From assembly GCA_947447665.1 (NCBI GenBank), contig CANFJX010000001.1:147911-211910 (forward strand): DNA of 64,000 nucleotides. The letters are read 5' to 3'. Under the pieces are notes generated by a model, which had not been told where the DNA came from, searched no databases, and saw only the letters and a program-made list of their open reading frames with translations. The stretch is from Bacteriovoracaceae bacterium (GTDB lineage: Bacteria > Bdellovibrionota > UBA1018). The translations under genes were made by a program, and so were the position numbers. Positions 25,793 to 35,297 of the stretch are shown one piece after another; within the stretch, counting starts at the first letter, position 1; each line of letters begins with the position of its first letter.

Positions 25793-26269
25793 ATGCCGCA
25801 GAGTCACGATCCAAAAACCGAAGCAAGACAAGCCGCCCTCCGCCGCCTCGACCGTCGCGAGTGCAGCACCGGCGACATCTCGCAATCTCTCAAGCGTAAA
25901 GGCTTCTCGTCCGACGTCATTTCCGAGGTGGTGCAGGAACTCGTAGAACGAAAGTACATCGATGATGAAAAATACGCTCGCATCTTGGTCCGAGAACAAA
26001 CCCTGCGAGGCAAAGGTCCCAACTGGATCCGAATGAAACTCAAGACCAAAGGCATCACCACCGAGCGTCGAGCCGTCGAGACTCTGATCGAGACTGCGGC
26101 GAATACCTCAGAACTCGAAGTCGCCCAAGGACTAGTAGCCAGGCGCTACCCTGAGGCCAAAAGCGATCCAGCTACCGGTAGAAAAGCCATTCAAACCCTC
26201 TTACGCAGAGGGTTCTCCTACGACATCGCCCGGCGAGCAATTCAGGCGCTTGGCTCATCCGAGGAATAG
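25793..26269 (+). CDS. recX: Regulatory protein RecX
   Basis: The 158-residue helical protein consists of the tandem three-helix RecX repeats. LRRLDRRECSTGDISQSLKRKG in pieces (RRECST, LKRKGF), YIDDEKYARILVREQ and RKAIQTLLRRGFSYDIARRAI match the family. RecX binds along the RecA filament and limits its activity. recA is not in the window; in many bacteria recX follows recA directly, so here it has its own promoter. Confidence 0.9.
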   Translation: MPQSHDPKTEARQAALRRLDRRECSTGDISQSLKRKGFSSDVISEVVQELVERKYIDDEKYARILVREQTLRGKGPNWIRMKLKTKGITTERRAVETLIETAANTSELEVAQGLVARRYPEAKSDPATGRKAIQTLLRRGFSYDIARRAIQALGSSEE

Positions 26270-26292
26270 CAGAACTCATTCCTGATTCTCCA

Positions 26293-27654
26293 TCAGTGTC
26301 CGCTTGAATCTGTGGGACGCGCGTTCCACAGCACCGCCATCAAGACCATTCCTAAAAGCGAGAAACCAATCATACTCGGCCCCCAAGATCCCCAACCCCA
26401 ACGATCCAGGAGCCAGCCCATGCCTAGACCCACGAACGATCCGCCAATATATTGCATCCCATCAAAAAGTCCGGCTGCGGTGGCGGCAGCTTTCTTGCCC
26501 CCAAAATCCATCGAGGCCGTCCCAGAGAGCATGGAGTGCACGACGCTAATGGCAAAAGAGTTGACTACAAATGCCGCAACTACCCAGCTCACGTCACGCG
26601 TCTGCCAAATCACCCCCAGGGATAAAACCTGGATTAAGTAGCCCAGGAAAGCAACGGGGGTCCTTCGACCTCGAAACACCCAATCCGATATTGACCCCGC
26701 AAAAACCGCCCCAATAATTCCGGCGATGATTACGGCCATCGCATTCTTTTGGAAAACAGGAGAGTCCAAAGGTAACTGTTGAACTTCAATCATGTACCGA
26801 GGAAACCACTGCTCAAACCCCTGCCTCACAAACCCGGTGCAAAACTCTGCTAGAGCAATGGTTAGAGTGACTGGGTTCATAAAAATCTTTTTTAAAATAT
26901 ACCGAACCGTCACAGCCTGCGAGTCCCCGGTCGATACTTGGGCAGGATCGATACTGGGCAAGCCGCACTCCTCGGGGGTATTTCGTACTGCAAGAAAAGT
27001 CACTCCCGCCATAAGAAGAATCAACAGGGACGGAATAAAAAACAACCACTGCCACGGGAGCCAAAAAGCTAATAAAGGACCCAAAAAGAAAATCAGTGCT
27101 CGACCCATCTGAATCATCGAGCCAAAAATCGCCGAGAACATACCTCGCTCACGGATATGAAACCAAGCCGAGTTGACCTTAATTAGTGACACTGCTCCAA
27201 ACGACTGAAAGTAAGAGTTGAGCATCCAGATCGAGGCGAAATAAACCACCAGGGCATTCCCTTTTCCCAAAAACCCCAGGTAGGCACCCAGTCCAAATAG
27301 AAAATTAAAAAAAACGGTTCCCAGCGACCCAATGAGAATGGCTTTTCTGCCGCCGATACGATCCGCGAGGGGACCATTTATGATCGCAAAAATCCCATAA
27401 GCCAGGAGTGCCGGGGTGATGATGGCGCCTACCTGGGTTTTGTCCCAGCCATAAGTCTGAGAGAGTATGGGATTCGCTAGGGAAAGATTATATCTCCCCA
27501 TATACATGGTGGAATAAGTAGTACCTAAGACTACCCAATTGAGGATGCGTCTTTTTCGAAAAACGAAAGACCCATTCAAAAGTGAAACTTCAGGAAACTT
27601 TGGCACCGAAACTTGAGCGCCTTCTAATTCGAGACTAAGTTCTGATGATTTCAA
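26293..27654 (-). CDS. MFS transporter, organophosphate:phosphate antiporter (OPA) family
   Basis: The 453-residue protein has about 12 membrane helices. The OPA-family signatures are YMGRYNLSLANP (near residue 50), GPLADRIGGRKAILIG (helix 2-3 loop, near 95) and the large central loop ending NTPEECGLP (near 228), as in GlpT, UhpT and UhpC. Such carriers exchange sugar phosphates or glycerol-3-phosphate for phosphate in the inner membrane; UhpC is a sensor instead. The substrate is not predictable. Its start overlaps the end of the RNase D gene by 20 bases. Confidence 0.88.
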   Translation of the reverse strand: MKSSELSLELEGAQVSVPKFPEVSLLNGSFVFRKRRILNWVVLGTTYSTMYMGRYNLSLANPILSQTYGWDKTQVGAIITPALLAYGIFAIINGPLADRIGGRKAILIGSLGTVFFNFLFGLGAYLGFLGKGNALVVYFASIWMLNSYFQSFGAVSLIKVNSAWFHIRERGMFSAIFGSMIQMGRALIFFLGPLLAFWLPWQWLFFIPSLLILLMAGVTFLAVRNTPEECGLPSIDPAQVSTGDSQAVTVRYILKKIFMNPVTLTIALAEFCTGFVRQGFEQWFPRYMIEVQQLPLDSPVFQKNAMAVIIAGIIGAVFAGSISDWVFRGRRTPVAFLGYLIQVLSLGVIWQTRDVSWVVAAFVVNSFAISVVHSMLSGTASMDFGGKKAAATAAGLFDGMQYIGGSFVGLGMGWLLDRWGWGSWGPSMIGFSLLGMVLMAVLWNARPTDSSGH

Positions 27655-28849
27655 CTTGGTTCCCCTTCACTCGGAGTGCCCGTTTTCCTTGAACCATCGC
27701 GATCAACTCCTCCCCAATCAGGGCCGCTGCCTCAGGACCCAAGATCCCTTGAGTAACTAAGTCTTCACTACTGTTCACTTCGTGTCGTAAAAGTGGCAAA
27801 AGCTGAGAAGTGGTGAGCAGGTGCTTAGCAGCGATTTTATGCTTTTCGGCCAAAACACTCACATAACAGCGAATGAGTTCAAAGGCCTGCATCTCATCAC
27901 CGGTTGGAGCTGCTATCCTGGGGCTCTTAGGCACAGCGATATCCGTCGTTTCTGCAGCAGACTCGATGGCTGCCAAAATCGCCTCTCCGCTATTTTTAAA
28001 TTCCCCTTTATTCAATCCACGAAATGCACCCAGATGCTCTAGATCCTTGGGCCGCACATGGGCAAGATCAAGCAGGACGTGGTCATCCGCTACCCATCGG
28101 CGCGGTAGATTGAGCTTTCTCACTCGCTCCTCTCGCCATCGAACCAAGTTAATGAGAGCTGGGTAACCCTTTTTGTCAAGACGCCCCCCTCGGGCGAGTT
28201 TCTGCGCGATACCCTCGGCATCCATTTGGTAGAGCGCGGCATTTTCCCACTTAGCGGAGACCTCGAACGCCCACGACTTTCTCCCGAGCTGGTCGAGATT
28301 TTCCAAAAGCTTTTGGCCTAGTTCTACGAGGTACTCGACATCCGCATGAGCATAATCGACCAATTGCTGGGGCAAAGGACGCACCGACCAGTTGGTCCGA
28401 GCATGTCCCTTGGCCAGGGTAATATCAAAAACTGCCTTGAGGAGCTTGCCTAGGCCAATTCCCTCGCCATACCCACAGAGCGATGCAGCCACTGCCGTAT
28501 CCAGAGTAGGCGAAGCAACCACCCCGAAGCTGGTGTAAAGGCACTCTTGATCTCCTTGGGCTGCGTGGAGGACTTTTAGAATTTTTGGGTCAGTGAAAAT
28601 ATCCAACAAAGGTTGGATCCCTGGCTCAAAAAGATCGGGCCGCGATGCGGGATGATTCCGTTTAAAGGCCCGTGCATCAACCAGCCAGGAATCCGTCGTC
28701 GTGGCCACCTGAATAATTTCTACCATGGGGTAGAAAGTCGTTTCACGAATGAACTCAGTATCAAAGGCGATGATGACCTGATTTTTCAGGGCCTGGGCTA
28801 ATTCAGCAATTTCTTCGGCAGTGGAGAGCAAATTTGTAAATTTATTCAT
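27635..28849 (-). CDS. rnd: Ribonuclease D
   Basis: The 404-residue protein has the DEDDy exonuclease domain first: FDTEF (Asp and Glu, near residue 29-33), LHAAQGDQECL (Asp of motif II, near 103) and YAHADVEYLVEL (Tyr and Asp of motif III). HRDC-like helical regions follow. RNase D trims the 3' ends of tRNA precursors. I chose the ATG at 28849 (MNKFTN) because it places the first motif as in E. coli RNase D. An in-frame ATG at 28870 exists, but a TTGGAA...TGATAA promoter-like pair overlaps it. Confidence 0.9.
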   Translation of the reverse strand: MNKFTNLLSTAEEIAELAQALKNQVIIAFDTEFIRETTFYPMVEIIQVATTTDSWLVDARAFKRNHPASRPDLFEPGIQPLLDIFTDPKILKVLHAAQGDQECLYTSFGVVASPTLDTAVAASLCGYGEGIGLGKLLKAVFDITLAKGHARTNWSVRPLPQQLVDYAHADVEYLVELGQKLLENLDQLGRKSWAFEVSAKWENAALYQMDAEGIAQKLARGGRLDKKGYPALINLVRWREERVRKLNLPRRWVADDHVLLDLAHVRPKDLEHLGAFRGLNKGEFKNSGEAILAAIESAAETTDIAVPKSPRIAAPTGDEMQAFELIRCYVSVLAEKHKIAAKHLLTTSQLLPLLRHEVNSSEDLVTQGILGPEAAALIGEELIAMVQGKRALRVKGNQVEIIRT

Positions 28850-28989
28850 GGGTCGAGGTGTGTTTATCATGACACGCTGATCGTTTCCAATCGTCGTTTT
28901 CTCCCCTATCCCTTCAACTCTTAAAAAATTCAGGTTTCTAGTCTTATTAGCCGATCAATTTAGTAGGAAATAAGGAGCTTCCAAGCAAA

Positions 28990-29442
28990 ATGAAAACCCA
29001 TACGATTGCCCTCGTCTTTCCAAAAACATCAACAAAGGGATCCGCTTCAAGCCCAGCTTTTGAGATTCTTCAAGATGAATATGAAATTGAATACCTTGAA
29101 AACGCCCTCCGACAAGGCGATAAACAACCGCTGCAAGAAATCCTGTACCGAAGAACCCTGATCAATGAAAAAGAAGACCTACAAGCGGACTACGTTGAAG
29201 AACTCCTGAGTCGCCCATTTGCAAGACCCAACCTGCAGAAGCAAGCAGTCCTCTGGCTCAAATCCAAAATGAAGCTCAATACCCACAGGCAAAATGAGAA
29301 TCAAGCCGCGCTGGTCATCGCCGAATATGCCTACCAGATTTACCAGAGCAACCCAGATCGAATCGACTTTCTCCTCGCGGGCCCCAACTCTCAAGTGAGA
29401 ATCCGTATTTTCCCGCTGGTAACTCGGCTACAGGGGACGTAA
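28990..29442 (+). CDS. Hypothetical protein, 150 aa
   Basis: This soluble protein of 150 residues starts MKTHTIALVFPK and contains acidic, helix-prone segments (ILQDEYEIEYLENALRQGD, EEDLQADYVEELLSRP in part). There is no signal peptide, Cys or recognisable motif. AAGGAG lies about 12 bases upstream of the ATG, a little far for a strong ribosome site. It is divergent from rnd and converges on the region behind the Ig/NHL lipoprotein gene. The codon pattern looks like its neighbours, so it is probably real; function unknown. Confidence 0.6.
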   Translation: MKTHTIALVFPKTSTKGSASSPAFEILQDEYEIEYLENALRQGDKQPLQEILYRRTLINEKEDLQADYVEELLSRPFARPNLQKQAVLWLKSKMKLNTHRQNENQAALVIAEYAYQIYQSNPDRIDFLLAGPNSQVRIRIFPLVTRLQGT

Positions 29443-29479
29443 TTTCTTTGAGCTGAATCTGCCTGAGGGCAGAATGCCC

Positions 29480-29825
29480 CTAAGCCCTTTTACACCAGGT
29501 GCGATAGCGGTAGTACTCAGTTTCGATGAGACGAATCACAAACATCGACTCAAGAGATTGCAGGATACGCCTCAGGGCCGCAATAAGAGAGAGCAGGTTC
29601 CTCAAGGTTGTAAAATCAAGACTGGTTTGGACCAAAAGTCTTAAGTCATGCTCCAGCAGAGTTTCAATCTGAGTTTCAAATCGTTGACGCCTAATGATTG
29701 GATCGCGGACCGCAAATATACCAGGCAAGCCTCCTTGAGAAAGCTCAAGTTCATAACAGGGTAAGAAAGAGCCACAGTGTAACGCCGCCACTGGAGATAA
29801 AGAGGTAGCTGACGCTACCTGATCA
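29480..29825 (-). CDS. Unassigned open frame behind the Ig/NHL lipoprotein gene
   Basis: An open frame runs from inside the lipoprotein gene (about 29959) to a stop at 29480. Its upstream part is only the out-of-frame reading of the lipoprotein's last repeat, but the part after 29826 reads like a natural helical protein (segments FAVRDPIIRRQRFE and SLESMFVIRLIETEYYR). An AAGGAGG lies near 29735, just before TTG and GTA codons, so a short separate gene is conceivable. It could equally be the 3' end of a gene truncated when the upstream region was rearranged. No family is recognised. The stretch 29443-29825 holds no other gene. Confidence 0.3.
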
Positions 29826-32660
29826 TTAAGGACATGGAAACAGTAACTGCGCGCTCGTTGCTGGCCCGCCGTCGTCAATCGGTCCTGTTGCGCCACTAAA
29901 CGTAAAAAGAGTAATTGACGAGCTACCTGCAAACGTAGCGATTTCTCCTGTTGAGGCATTGACCTTCATAATCCTAAAATTCAAATCGTCCGCGATGAAC
30001 AGATTACCTGAAGGGTCAAACGAAATGCCGCCAATCACGAAAAAAGCGAGATCGGTCGCAGGCACATTTGCGGTGATGCTCCTTCCAGGCACACCTACTT
30101 GTCCTGCGATCGTGTAGATGTAGCCGGCCTGATAAGGCCCTGATATTCCAAGAATCGAGGAAACAGACGCATTGGGCACAACTCGAACCGCGTGATTACC
30201 GGTATCAGAAATAAAAAGGTTACCTGACGAGTCCAGCGCCAGCTGATTAGGGCCGTTACCCGCAAGAATTGCTCCGCCGACTGCAGTAACTCTGTCGCCT
30301 GCCCCTCCTGAGCTTGGATTGCCAGCGACCGTATAGATATTCCCCGCGGCCCAAGTTTGGTAGACTCCAGCAATCGTTGCTGAACCGCTCACGTTTGCAA
30401 CGACCCGGACCTCATAATTATCGCCAATATATAGATTGCCAGAGCCGTCCACTGCCAGCCCCATAGGATTAGTGAAGGTAGCAGCAGCAGCAATCGCGCC
30501 GTCGCCCGTGCTGCTCCCTCCCGATCCAAGCCTGCCCGCGATCGTGTAAAGATGCCCTGAAATCCACGTTTGAGTGATCCCAGCGATCGTCGCTGAGCCC
30601 GTAGTTCGAACTAAAACTCGGACAGCGTAATTTGTTTTGTCGGCAATGTAGAGATTATCATTACTATCGACGGCAAGTGCACTCGGCGAGGATAAATCCA
30701 CTTGGGTTGCAACACCGTCGCCTCCTGTATTGTCACAGTTGCCAGAAGTACCCGCAACACGGACAATCAACCCAGTGCTGGCACTCACCTCCCAAATCGT
30801 ACAATCGAGGTTGTCTGAGATAAATAAATTGCCCTGACTATCGATAACAGTGCTAAACGGAAATTTGAAGCTCGCCTGCGTCGCAGGATATCCCTCAATG
30901 ACGAAAGAATTACTTACTGCCGAAGTGAGGCTTGGAGCCGAAGCTGTGAGCGAATAATAGATTGTGTCGCTAGAAGTTAACCTTTGGTCTAGGCTTTGTC
31001 CTAGGGCACCTGCAACCGTATAGATACCTCCCTGGGTCCAACTGGGAACGGGTGAGGCCACCTGAGTAGGGGGGATGCCCGCAATCGGAGTGGAGTCATT
31101 ATTCGCAGCAACTACCCTCACGGCACCATTAAAATCTGCAATAAAGATATTCCCCGCCTTGTCGCTCCAGGAATTAGATGAACTCGGAGCAAATGATCCA
31201 GTAGGGATGGGAGAGCCACTCGAACCAGCGTTGCCCGCAGAGGTTCCACCTGCATTCACCCAAGAAAGAGAAGAAAATGTTGCGCTACCTGAACTGCTAA
31301 GGACAGCGCGCCCTCCATTTAAGGTTGCTGCTACCGATCTATTGTTGGGCGCACTAGTGAGTGCAAGCGAGATCGAAACAGCTGGGGTGGTTACTACATT
31401 ACCCCATGCGTCTTGGACCTGTACGGTGTATCCGCCGAAGGTCGCTCCTGATAAGTAGGTCGGCGTTGCACTCGGCTGGGTCGTGAAAACCAGCTGCGAG
31501 GCTGCGCCGGCTTTAATGACGACCGAATTACTCGTTGCCCCAGTTAGCCCCGGAGCCGAGGCGGTCAACTGATAGGTACCTGCTTTGCCCACAGAGAGAG
31601 AAGAAAATGCTGTGCTACCTGAACTGCTAAGGACAGCGTCCCCTCCATTTAAAGTAGCTGTTACAGGCCCAGTGAGTGCAAGCGAGATCGAAACAGCTGG
31701 GGTGGTTACTACATTACCCCATGCGTCTTGGACCTGTACGGTGTATCCGCCGAAGGTCGCTCCTGATGAGTAAGTCGGCGTTGGACTCGGCTGGGTCGTG
31801 AAAACCAGCTGCGAGGCTGCGCCGGCTTTGCCGGCTTTAATGACGACCGAATTACTCGTTGCCCCAGTTAGCCCCGGAGCCGAGGCTGTCAACCCATAGG
31901 TTCCTGCTTTGCCCACAGAGAGAGAAGAAAATGTTGCGCTACCTGAACTGCTAAGGACAGCGTCCCCTCCATTTAAAGTAGCTGTTACAGGCCCAGTGAG
32001 TGCAAGCGAGATCGAAACAGCTGGGGTGGTTACTAGATTACCCCATGCGTCTTGGACCTGAACAGTGTAACCGCCGAAGGTCGCTCCTGATGAGTAAGTC
32101 GGCGTTGGACTCGGCTGGGTCGTGAAAACTAGCTGCGAGGCTGCGCCGGCTTTGATCGTGATGGGGCCCAGACAAGAAGAGGTGATCGGACTCCCCGATA
32201 AAGGAGTGGAGGAGAATTTGATGTAGATATTCCCCGCGGCACCCGAGTAGGAGAAGCCACTGAAAGAGTCAGCGCTTGAACGTGAAGGTGGTGCGCCCGT
32301 GGCCACGAGAGTTCCAGCAGCAGAAGTAGCGCATGAACTCGAAGTGTAAGCCGTAGCAGTCAAACTGGCGCTGTAATTAGCAATAGAATGACCGAGTGCA
32401 TCTTGGGCAGTGACGGATGGAAGAGGAGTGAAACCATCCCCAGATCTGACTGACCCTAGGAGAGTATATCCGGTGCTCAAAGCCAGTTTCGCAGGGGCGG
32501 CTGGATTTTGTATTTTTTGATTTGGCGAACCACAGCTAGTCATGGAGACGATCAAGACTAGAGTAATAAGAGACCGCAGGCCAGAGTCTCGTCTCTGCTT
32601 TTTGATCAAACCAGACCGCAAAAAAAAATCATTGAAATTTAGAAGCAAAACGTTCTTCAT
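29826..32660 (-). CDS. Large mosaic lipoprotein: tandem Ig-like repeats and NHL-type beta-propeller repeats
   Basis: The 944-residue protein has a long basic N-region and a lipoprotein signal (LVLIVSMTSC, lipidated Cys43). Residues about 165-590 contain three copies of a roughly 107-residue Ig-like unit (QLVFTTQPSPTPTY...TVQVQDAWGN...SNSVVI). The third copy is split by an inserted block that itself reads like an NHL repeat (IFIADFNGAVRVVAANND). Residues about 600-944 hold six or so NHL repeats (GNLYIADKTNYAVRVLV, GNLFISDTGNHAVRVVP), which usually close into a propeller binding proteins or glycans. The end is abrupt: the usual next repeat start (DDGGPATSAQL) is followed by LFPCP and a stop, so the last blade is incomplete. 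It is presumably surface exposed; adhesion is a plausible but untested role. Confidence 0.8.
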   Translation of the reverse strand: MKNVLLLNFNDFFLRSGLIKKQRRDSGLRSLITLVLIVSMTSCGSPNQKIQNPAAPAKLALSTGYTLLGSVRSGDGFTPLPSVTAQDALGHSIANYSASLTATAYTSSSCATSAAGTLVATGAPPSRSSADSFSGFSYSGAAGNIYIKFSSTPLSGSPITSSCLGPITIKAGAASQLVFTTQPSPTPTYSSGATFGGYTVQVQDAWGNLVTTPAVSISLALTGPVTATLNGGDAVLSSSGSATFSSLSVGKAGTYGLTASAPGLTGATSNSVVIKAGKAGAASQLVFTTQPSPTPTYSSGATFGGYTVQVQDAWGNVVTTPAVSISLALTGPVTATLNGGDAVLSSSGSTAFSSLSVGKAGTYQLTASAPGLTGATSNSVVIKAGAASQLVFTTQPSATPTYLSGATFGGYTVQVQDAWGNVVTTPAVSISLALTSAPNNRSVAATLNGGRAVLSSSGSATFSSLSWVNAGGTSAGNAGSSGSPIPTGSFAPSSSNSWSDKAGNIFIADFNGAVRVVAANNDSTPIAGIPPTQVASPVPSWTQGGIYTVAGALGQSLDQRLTSSDTIYYSLTASAPSLTSAVSNSFVIEGYPATQASFKFPFSTVIDSQGNLFISDNLDCTIWEVSASTGLIVRVAGTSGNCDNTGGDGVATQVDLSSPSALAVDSNDNLYIADKTNYAVRVLVRTTGSATIAGITQTWISGHLYTIAGRLGSGGSSTGDGAIAAAATFTNPMGLAVDGSGNLYIGDNYEVRVVANVSGSATIAGVYQTWAAGNIYTVAGNPSSGGAGDRVTAVGGAILAGNGPNQLALDSSGNLFISDTGNHAVRVVPNASVSSILGISGPYQAGYIYTIAGQVGVPGRSITANVPATDLAFFVIGGISFDPSGNLFIADDLNFRIMKVNASTGEIATFAGSSSITLFTFSGATGPIDDGGPATSAQLLFPCP
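30893..32155 (-). repeat. Three tandem copies of a ~320-bp Ig-like repeat, the last interrupted
   Basis: The string aacagctggggtggttac recurs at about 31378, 31697 and 32019, spacing 319 and 322 bases, with long identical blocks around each. Unit 1 spans about 31830-32155, unit 2 about 31514-31829, and unit 3 is split into about 31263-31513 and 30893-30960. The near identity points to recent duplication or ongoing gene conversion. Confidence 0.85.
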
Positions 32661-32935
32661 AAGCCTTCCAGTTATTGATCAAAAATCACTACAATATTTG
32701 GACTCAGTATTTATATTAATTAAGTGTAATTAAAAAAACATGACAAATAAAGTCAAATAAAAGACATGCAAAAAAGCGCATTGATTCGTAATAAATGCCG
32801 ATATTTGAGCGAGGCGAGCCGGGAGACGTGTCTCTGGTGACCCATGAAACAGCTCGATTAACAGTTGATTTTACGAAGATTAACTTTGAACTCTGGAAAA
32901 TAGACTGATCGCCATATGCACTTCCGTCAAAACTT

Positions 32936-34105
32936 CTAGACGGCAATTCCTTCAGGGAGCCTTCTGTTTTGCTCAAAGTAGTTTGGGCCAGTGCCCTCGA
33001 TCATTCCGCCGCCTAAGCAAATATCGCCATCATAAAAGACGACGGATTGTCGAGGGGTGACGGAACGCTGGGGAAGATCAAAATCCACCCTCACCTTTTC
33101 TGTTCCATCCGAGCTTTCTATCCAACTAATCGTGCAAGGTTGATCAGTCTGTCGATACCGGGTTTTAGCCCTGCACCGATAAGGGTGGGGTTCGGGAGGA
33201 CTGCCGGCAACCCAAGACAGCTCAGTGGCAGTGAGATAATCCGTATAGAGAGCTGGATGCATTTCTCCACGCTCGACATAAATCACGTTTCTCTTTAAAT
33301 CCTTGGCCACCACGTACCAGGCGTCGCCCTCGCCGCCCAATCCCAGTCCTTTTCTTTGACCCAGGGTATAATACACCACTCCTGAGTGCTCGCCGACCAC
33401 CTTGCCGTCCAGCGTTTCTATCTTTCCAGGCTGTGCTGGTAGGTATTGACTCAAGAACTTCTTAAAGTTTCGTTCGCCAATAAAGCAGATCCCCGTGCTA
33501 TCTTTTTTGGAATGAGTGGAGAGATCATACTCCTTAGCGAGTGCTCGAACCAAAGGCTTCTCGATATGACCGATCGGAAAGAGAACTTGATTGAGGGTCT
33601 CTTTTTTTAAAGTATAGAGAAAATAAGACTGATCCTTACTTGAGTCCTTGCCCTTGACCAGCTGATGCTCTCCACTGGTGACTAAATTTTGAGCATAGTG
33701 TCCCGTCGCTAAATAATCAGCGCCTAAACTCAGAGCTTTTTTTAGAAAAACATTAAACTTTATTTCGCGATTACAGAGAATATCTGGATTAGGAGTGTAT
33801 CCGGCGCGGTATTCTGCCAAAAAGTGCGTAAATACATGATCCCAGTATTCTTTTATGAACTCGACTGAGTAATAGGGGATATCAATTTTTTGGCAAACTC
33901 GAACGACGTCCTCATACTCTAAAGACGCTCGGCAAACGCCATTTACGTCTTTTTCTTCCCAGTTTTTCATGAAAAGACCGACCACTTGATAGCCCTGTTT
34001 TTTTAGAACTAACGCAGTGACAGAAGAGTCCACGCCCCCTGACATTCCAACTACAACTGTCGTAGTTGAATTTCTTCTTTTTTGCTCTTCGGATACGGTC
34101 AACAT
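32936..34105 (-). CDS. mnmA: tRNA-specific 2-thiouridylase MnmA
   Basis: The 389-residue enzyme adds sulfur to U34 of tRNA-Lys, -Glu and -Gln. The PP-loop SGGVDSS (residues about 22-28) binds ATP. FMKNWEE and the [21 protein letters not shown] stretch (in pieces) carry the first catalytic Cys, and the [10 protein letters not shown] block the second Cys. The C-terminal barrel includes [14 protein letters not shown]. Length matches the family (368 in E. coli). The 275 bases between its end and the Ig/NHL lipoprotein gene hold no gene; they are AT-rich near the lipoprotein start. Confidence 0.95.
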   Translation of the reverse strand: MLTVSEEQKRRNSTTTVVVGMSGGVDSSVTALVLKKQGYQVVGLFMKNWEEKDVNGVCRASLEYEDVVRVCQKIDIPYYSVEFIKEYWDHVFTHFLAEYRAGYTPNPDILCNREIKFNVFLKKALSLGADYLATGHYAQNLVTSGEHQLVKGKDSSKDQSYFLYTLKKETLNQVLFPIGHIEKPLVRALAKEYDLSTHSKKDSTGICFIGERNFKKFLSQYLPAQPGKIETLDGKVVGEHSGVVYYTLGQRKGLGLGGEGDAWYVVAKDLKRNVIYVERGEMHPALYTDYLTATELSWVAGSPPEPHPYRCRAKTRYRQTDQPCTISWIESSDGTEKVRVDFDLPQRSVTPRQSVVFYDGDICLGGGMIEGTGPNYFEQNRRLPEGIAV

Positions 34106-34172
34106 CGCAGATCTTCTACACTAAAAGGAGATTTTTATCCAGCTCTCGGGAACCAGAGCTGAAGCGCCAAAA

Positions 34173-35297
34173 CTAGGGAGTCGCTTGACAAGCGGTAATC
34201 TCTACGACGGATTGGCTCTGACCTGCATCCTGAGATCCAATACTCACCACCCGAGTGTCTGAATTAAACTCAAAACCCACACTTTTCCCGGCTACAGTAA
34301 TCGACAAACTGCCAGGAACTAGTTCAAAACGACCGTCTAAATAAAACTGGGTCTGGAGTTGAAGGTGATTTGACGCCCTCTCACCTATGCCGACGAGAGC
34401 AAATGGATCATCCAAATCAGAAATATCTCGAATTATATTTTGAGGATCATTTTGCACCAGCTCTAAAACTCCATGCCCAATCGACTCTTGATGGTTAGCG
34501 GGAACTCTTTTTGGATCCATATGAATCACTGCATCAAGGAGCACTGGTTCATTCCCCTTAACTGCCTTCAGCGCAGAGTAAGTAGACGCGGGTGTGATTT
34601 TTGAGGAGCGACCATCTTTCTGCAAACATAATCCCTGAAAAGCTCCCTTTTGATGCTCGACCAGCGCGGGGACGAAATCTGGAAACTGAAAATAGCCATA
34701 TAAGTTAGGAGGATAGCAAAGATCATTTTTATCCGTGATCAGAACCACCGACAAGGCTGCATCAGGCCGATAAAACCCAAGATTCTTGATTTGAGAAAGC
34801 TGCGGTTCCACTAAGCTTTGACCCAATGAATAGAGGAGGGCATCGCCAATCGTACTCTTTCCTCGCTCCACCTCACTCGCCAGGGCCCCCCTGAGAGCGG
34901 ATTGAATCTGAAAATTACCTTCATTCTTTGAGTTTAAAATGTGAGTCCGCCCATAGGCTGACATCACTCCAATTCGGTAATCAAGACCCGGAGAAAGACT
35001 ATGCAAAAAAGCAGGCACAGCTGCGTTAAGTCGTGAGATCTTACTGAGCATTGAACTCGAGTGATCGAGCACGAATAAAAAATCGACTGCATTTCGAAGG
35101 GATTGATTAGGCTGAACAAAACTCCACTGAGTTACCTGGGACAATGGACATGAAGGATTACCTGGATTCTTTGCTCCAGAAGGAGGACTGAAAGTAGATT
35201 GGTAAACGTCCTGAAGTTGAACACTTTTTCCGCACCCCATGCATCCGACCGAGAAACTAAGCCATCCTGCGAGGGCCAACGATCGATTCATTTTCAT
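34173..35297 (-). CDS. Lipoprotein with von Willebrand factor A-like domain
   Basis: The 374-residue protein has a lipoprotein-type signal (Cys19 or Cys22 in SVGCMGC). From about residue 70 there is a VWA-like domain: VDFLFVLDHSSSM (70-82) has a complete DxSxS metal site, and VLITDKNDLCYPP (near 190) fits the later Asp-containing strand. VWA domains bind proteins through a metal ion. Several Cys suggest disulfides, consistent with the periplasm. It overlaps the upstream OmpA-family gene by one base, so the two are translated together; a joint role at the outer membrane is likely but unproven. Confidence 0.78.
   Translation of the reverse strand: MKMNRSLALAGWLSFSVGCMGCGKSVQLQDVYQSTFSPPSGAKNPGNPSCPLSQVTQWSFVQPNQSLRNAVDFLFVLDHSSSMLSKISRLNAAVPAFLHSLSPGLDYRIGVMSAYGRTHILNSKNEGNFQIQSALRGALASEVERGKSTIGDALLYSLGQSLVEPQLSQIKNLGFYRPDAALSVVLITDKNDLCYPPNLYGYFQFPDFVPALVEHQKGAFQGLCLQKDGRSSKITPASTYSALKAVKGNEPVLLDAVIHMDPKRVPANHQESIGHGVLELVQNDPQNIIRDISDLDDPFALVGIGERASNHLQLQTQFYLDGRFELVPGSLSITVAGKSVGFEFNSDTRVVSIGSQDAGQSQSVVEITACQATP

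Noticed and set aside
29826..29959. First part of the open frame 29480-29959 (MPQQEKSLRLQ...)
   Set aside because: It is the frame-shifted reading of the last NHL repeat; only the portion after 29826 was kept, with low confidence.
31075..31773. Plus-strand open frames within the Ig-like repeats (127 and 62 codons)
   Set aside because: They repeat in step with the tandem units and are the antisense reading of the lipoprotein gene.
30893..32155. Tandem repeats considered as a CRISPR array
   Set aside because: Units are about 320 bases, coding and without short spacers; no cas gene is present.
32716..32976. Minus-strand open frame between mnmA and the lipoprotein gene
   Set aside because: It begins inside the end of mnmA, has no ribosome site, and its sequence shows no domain character.
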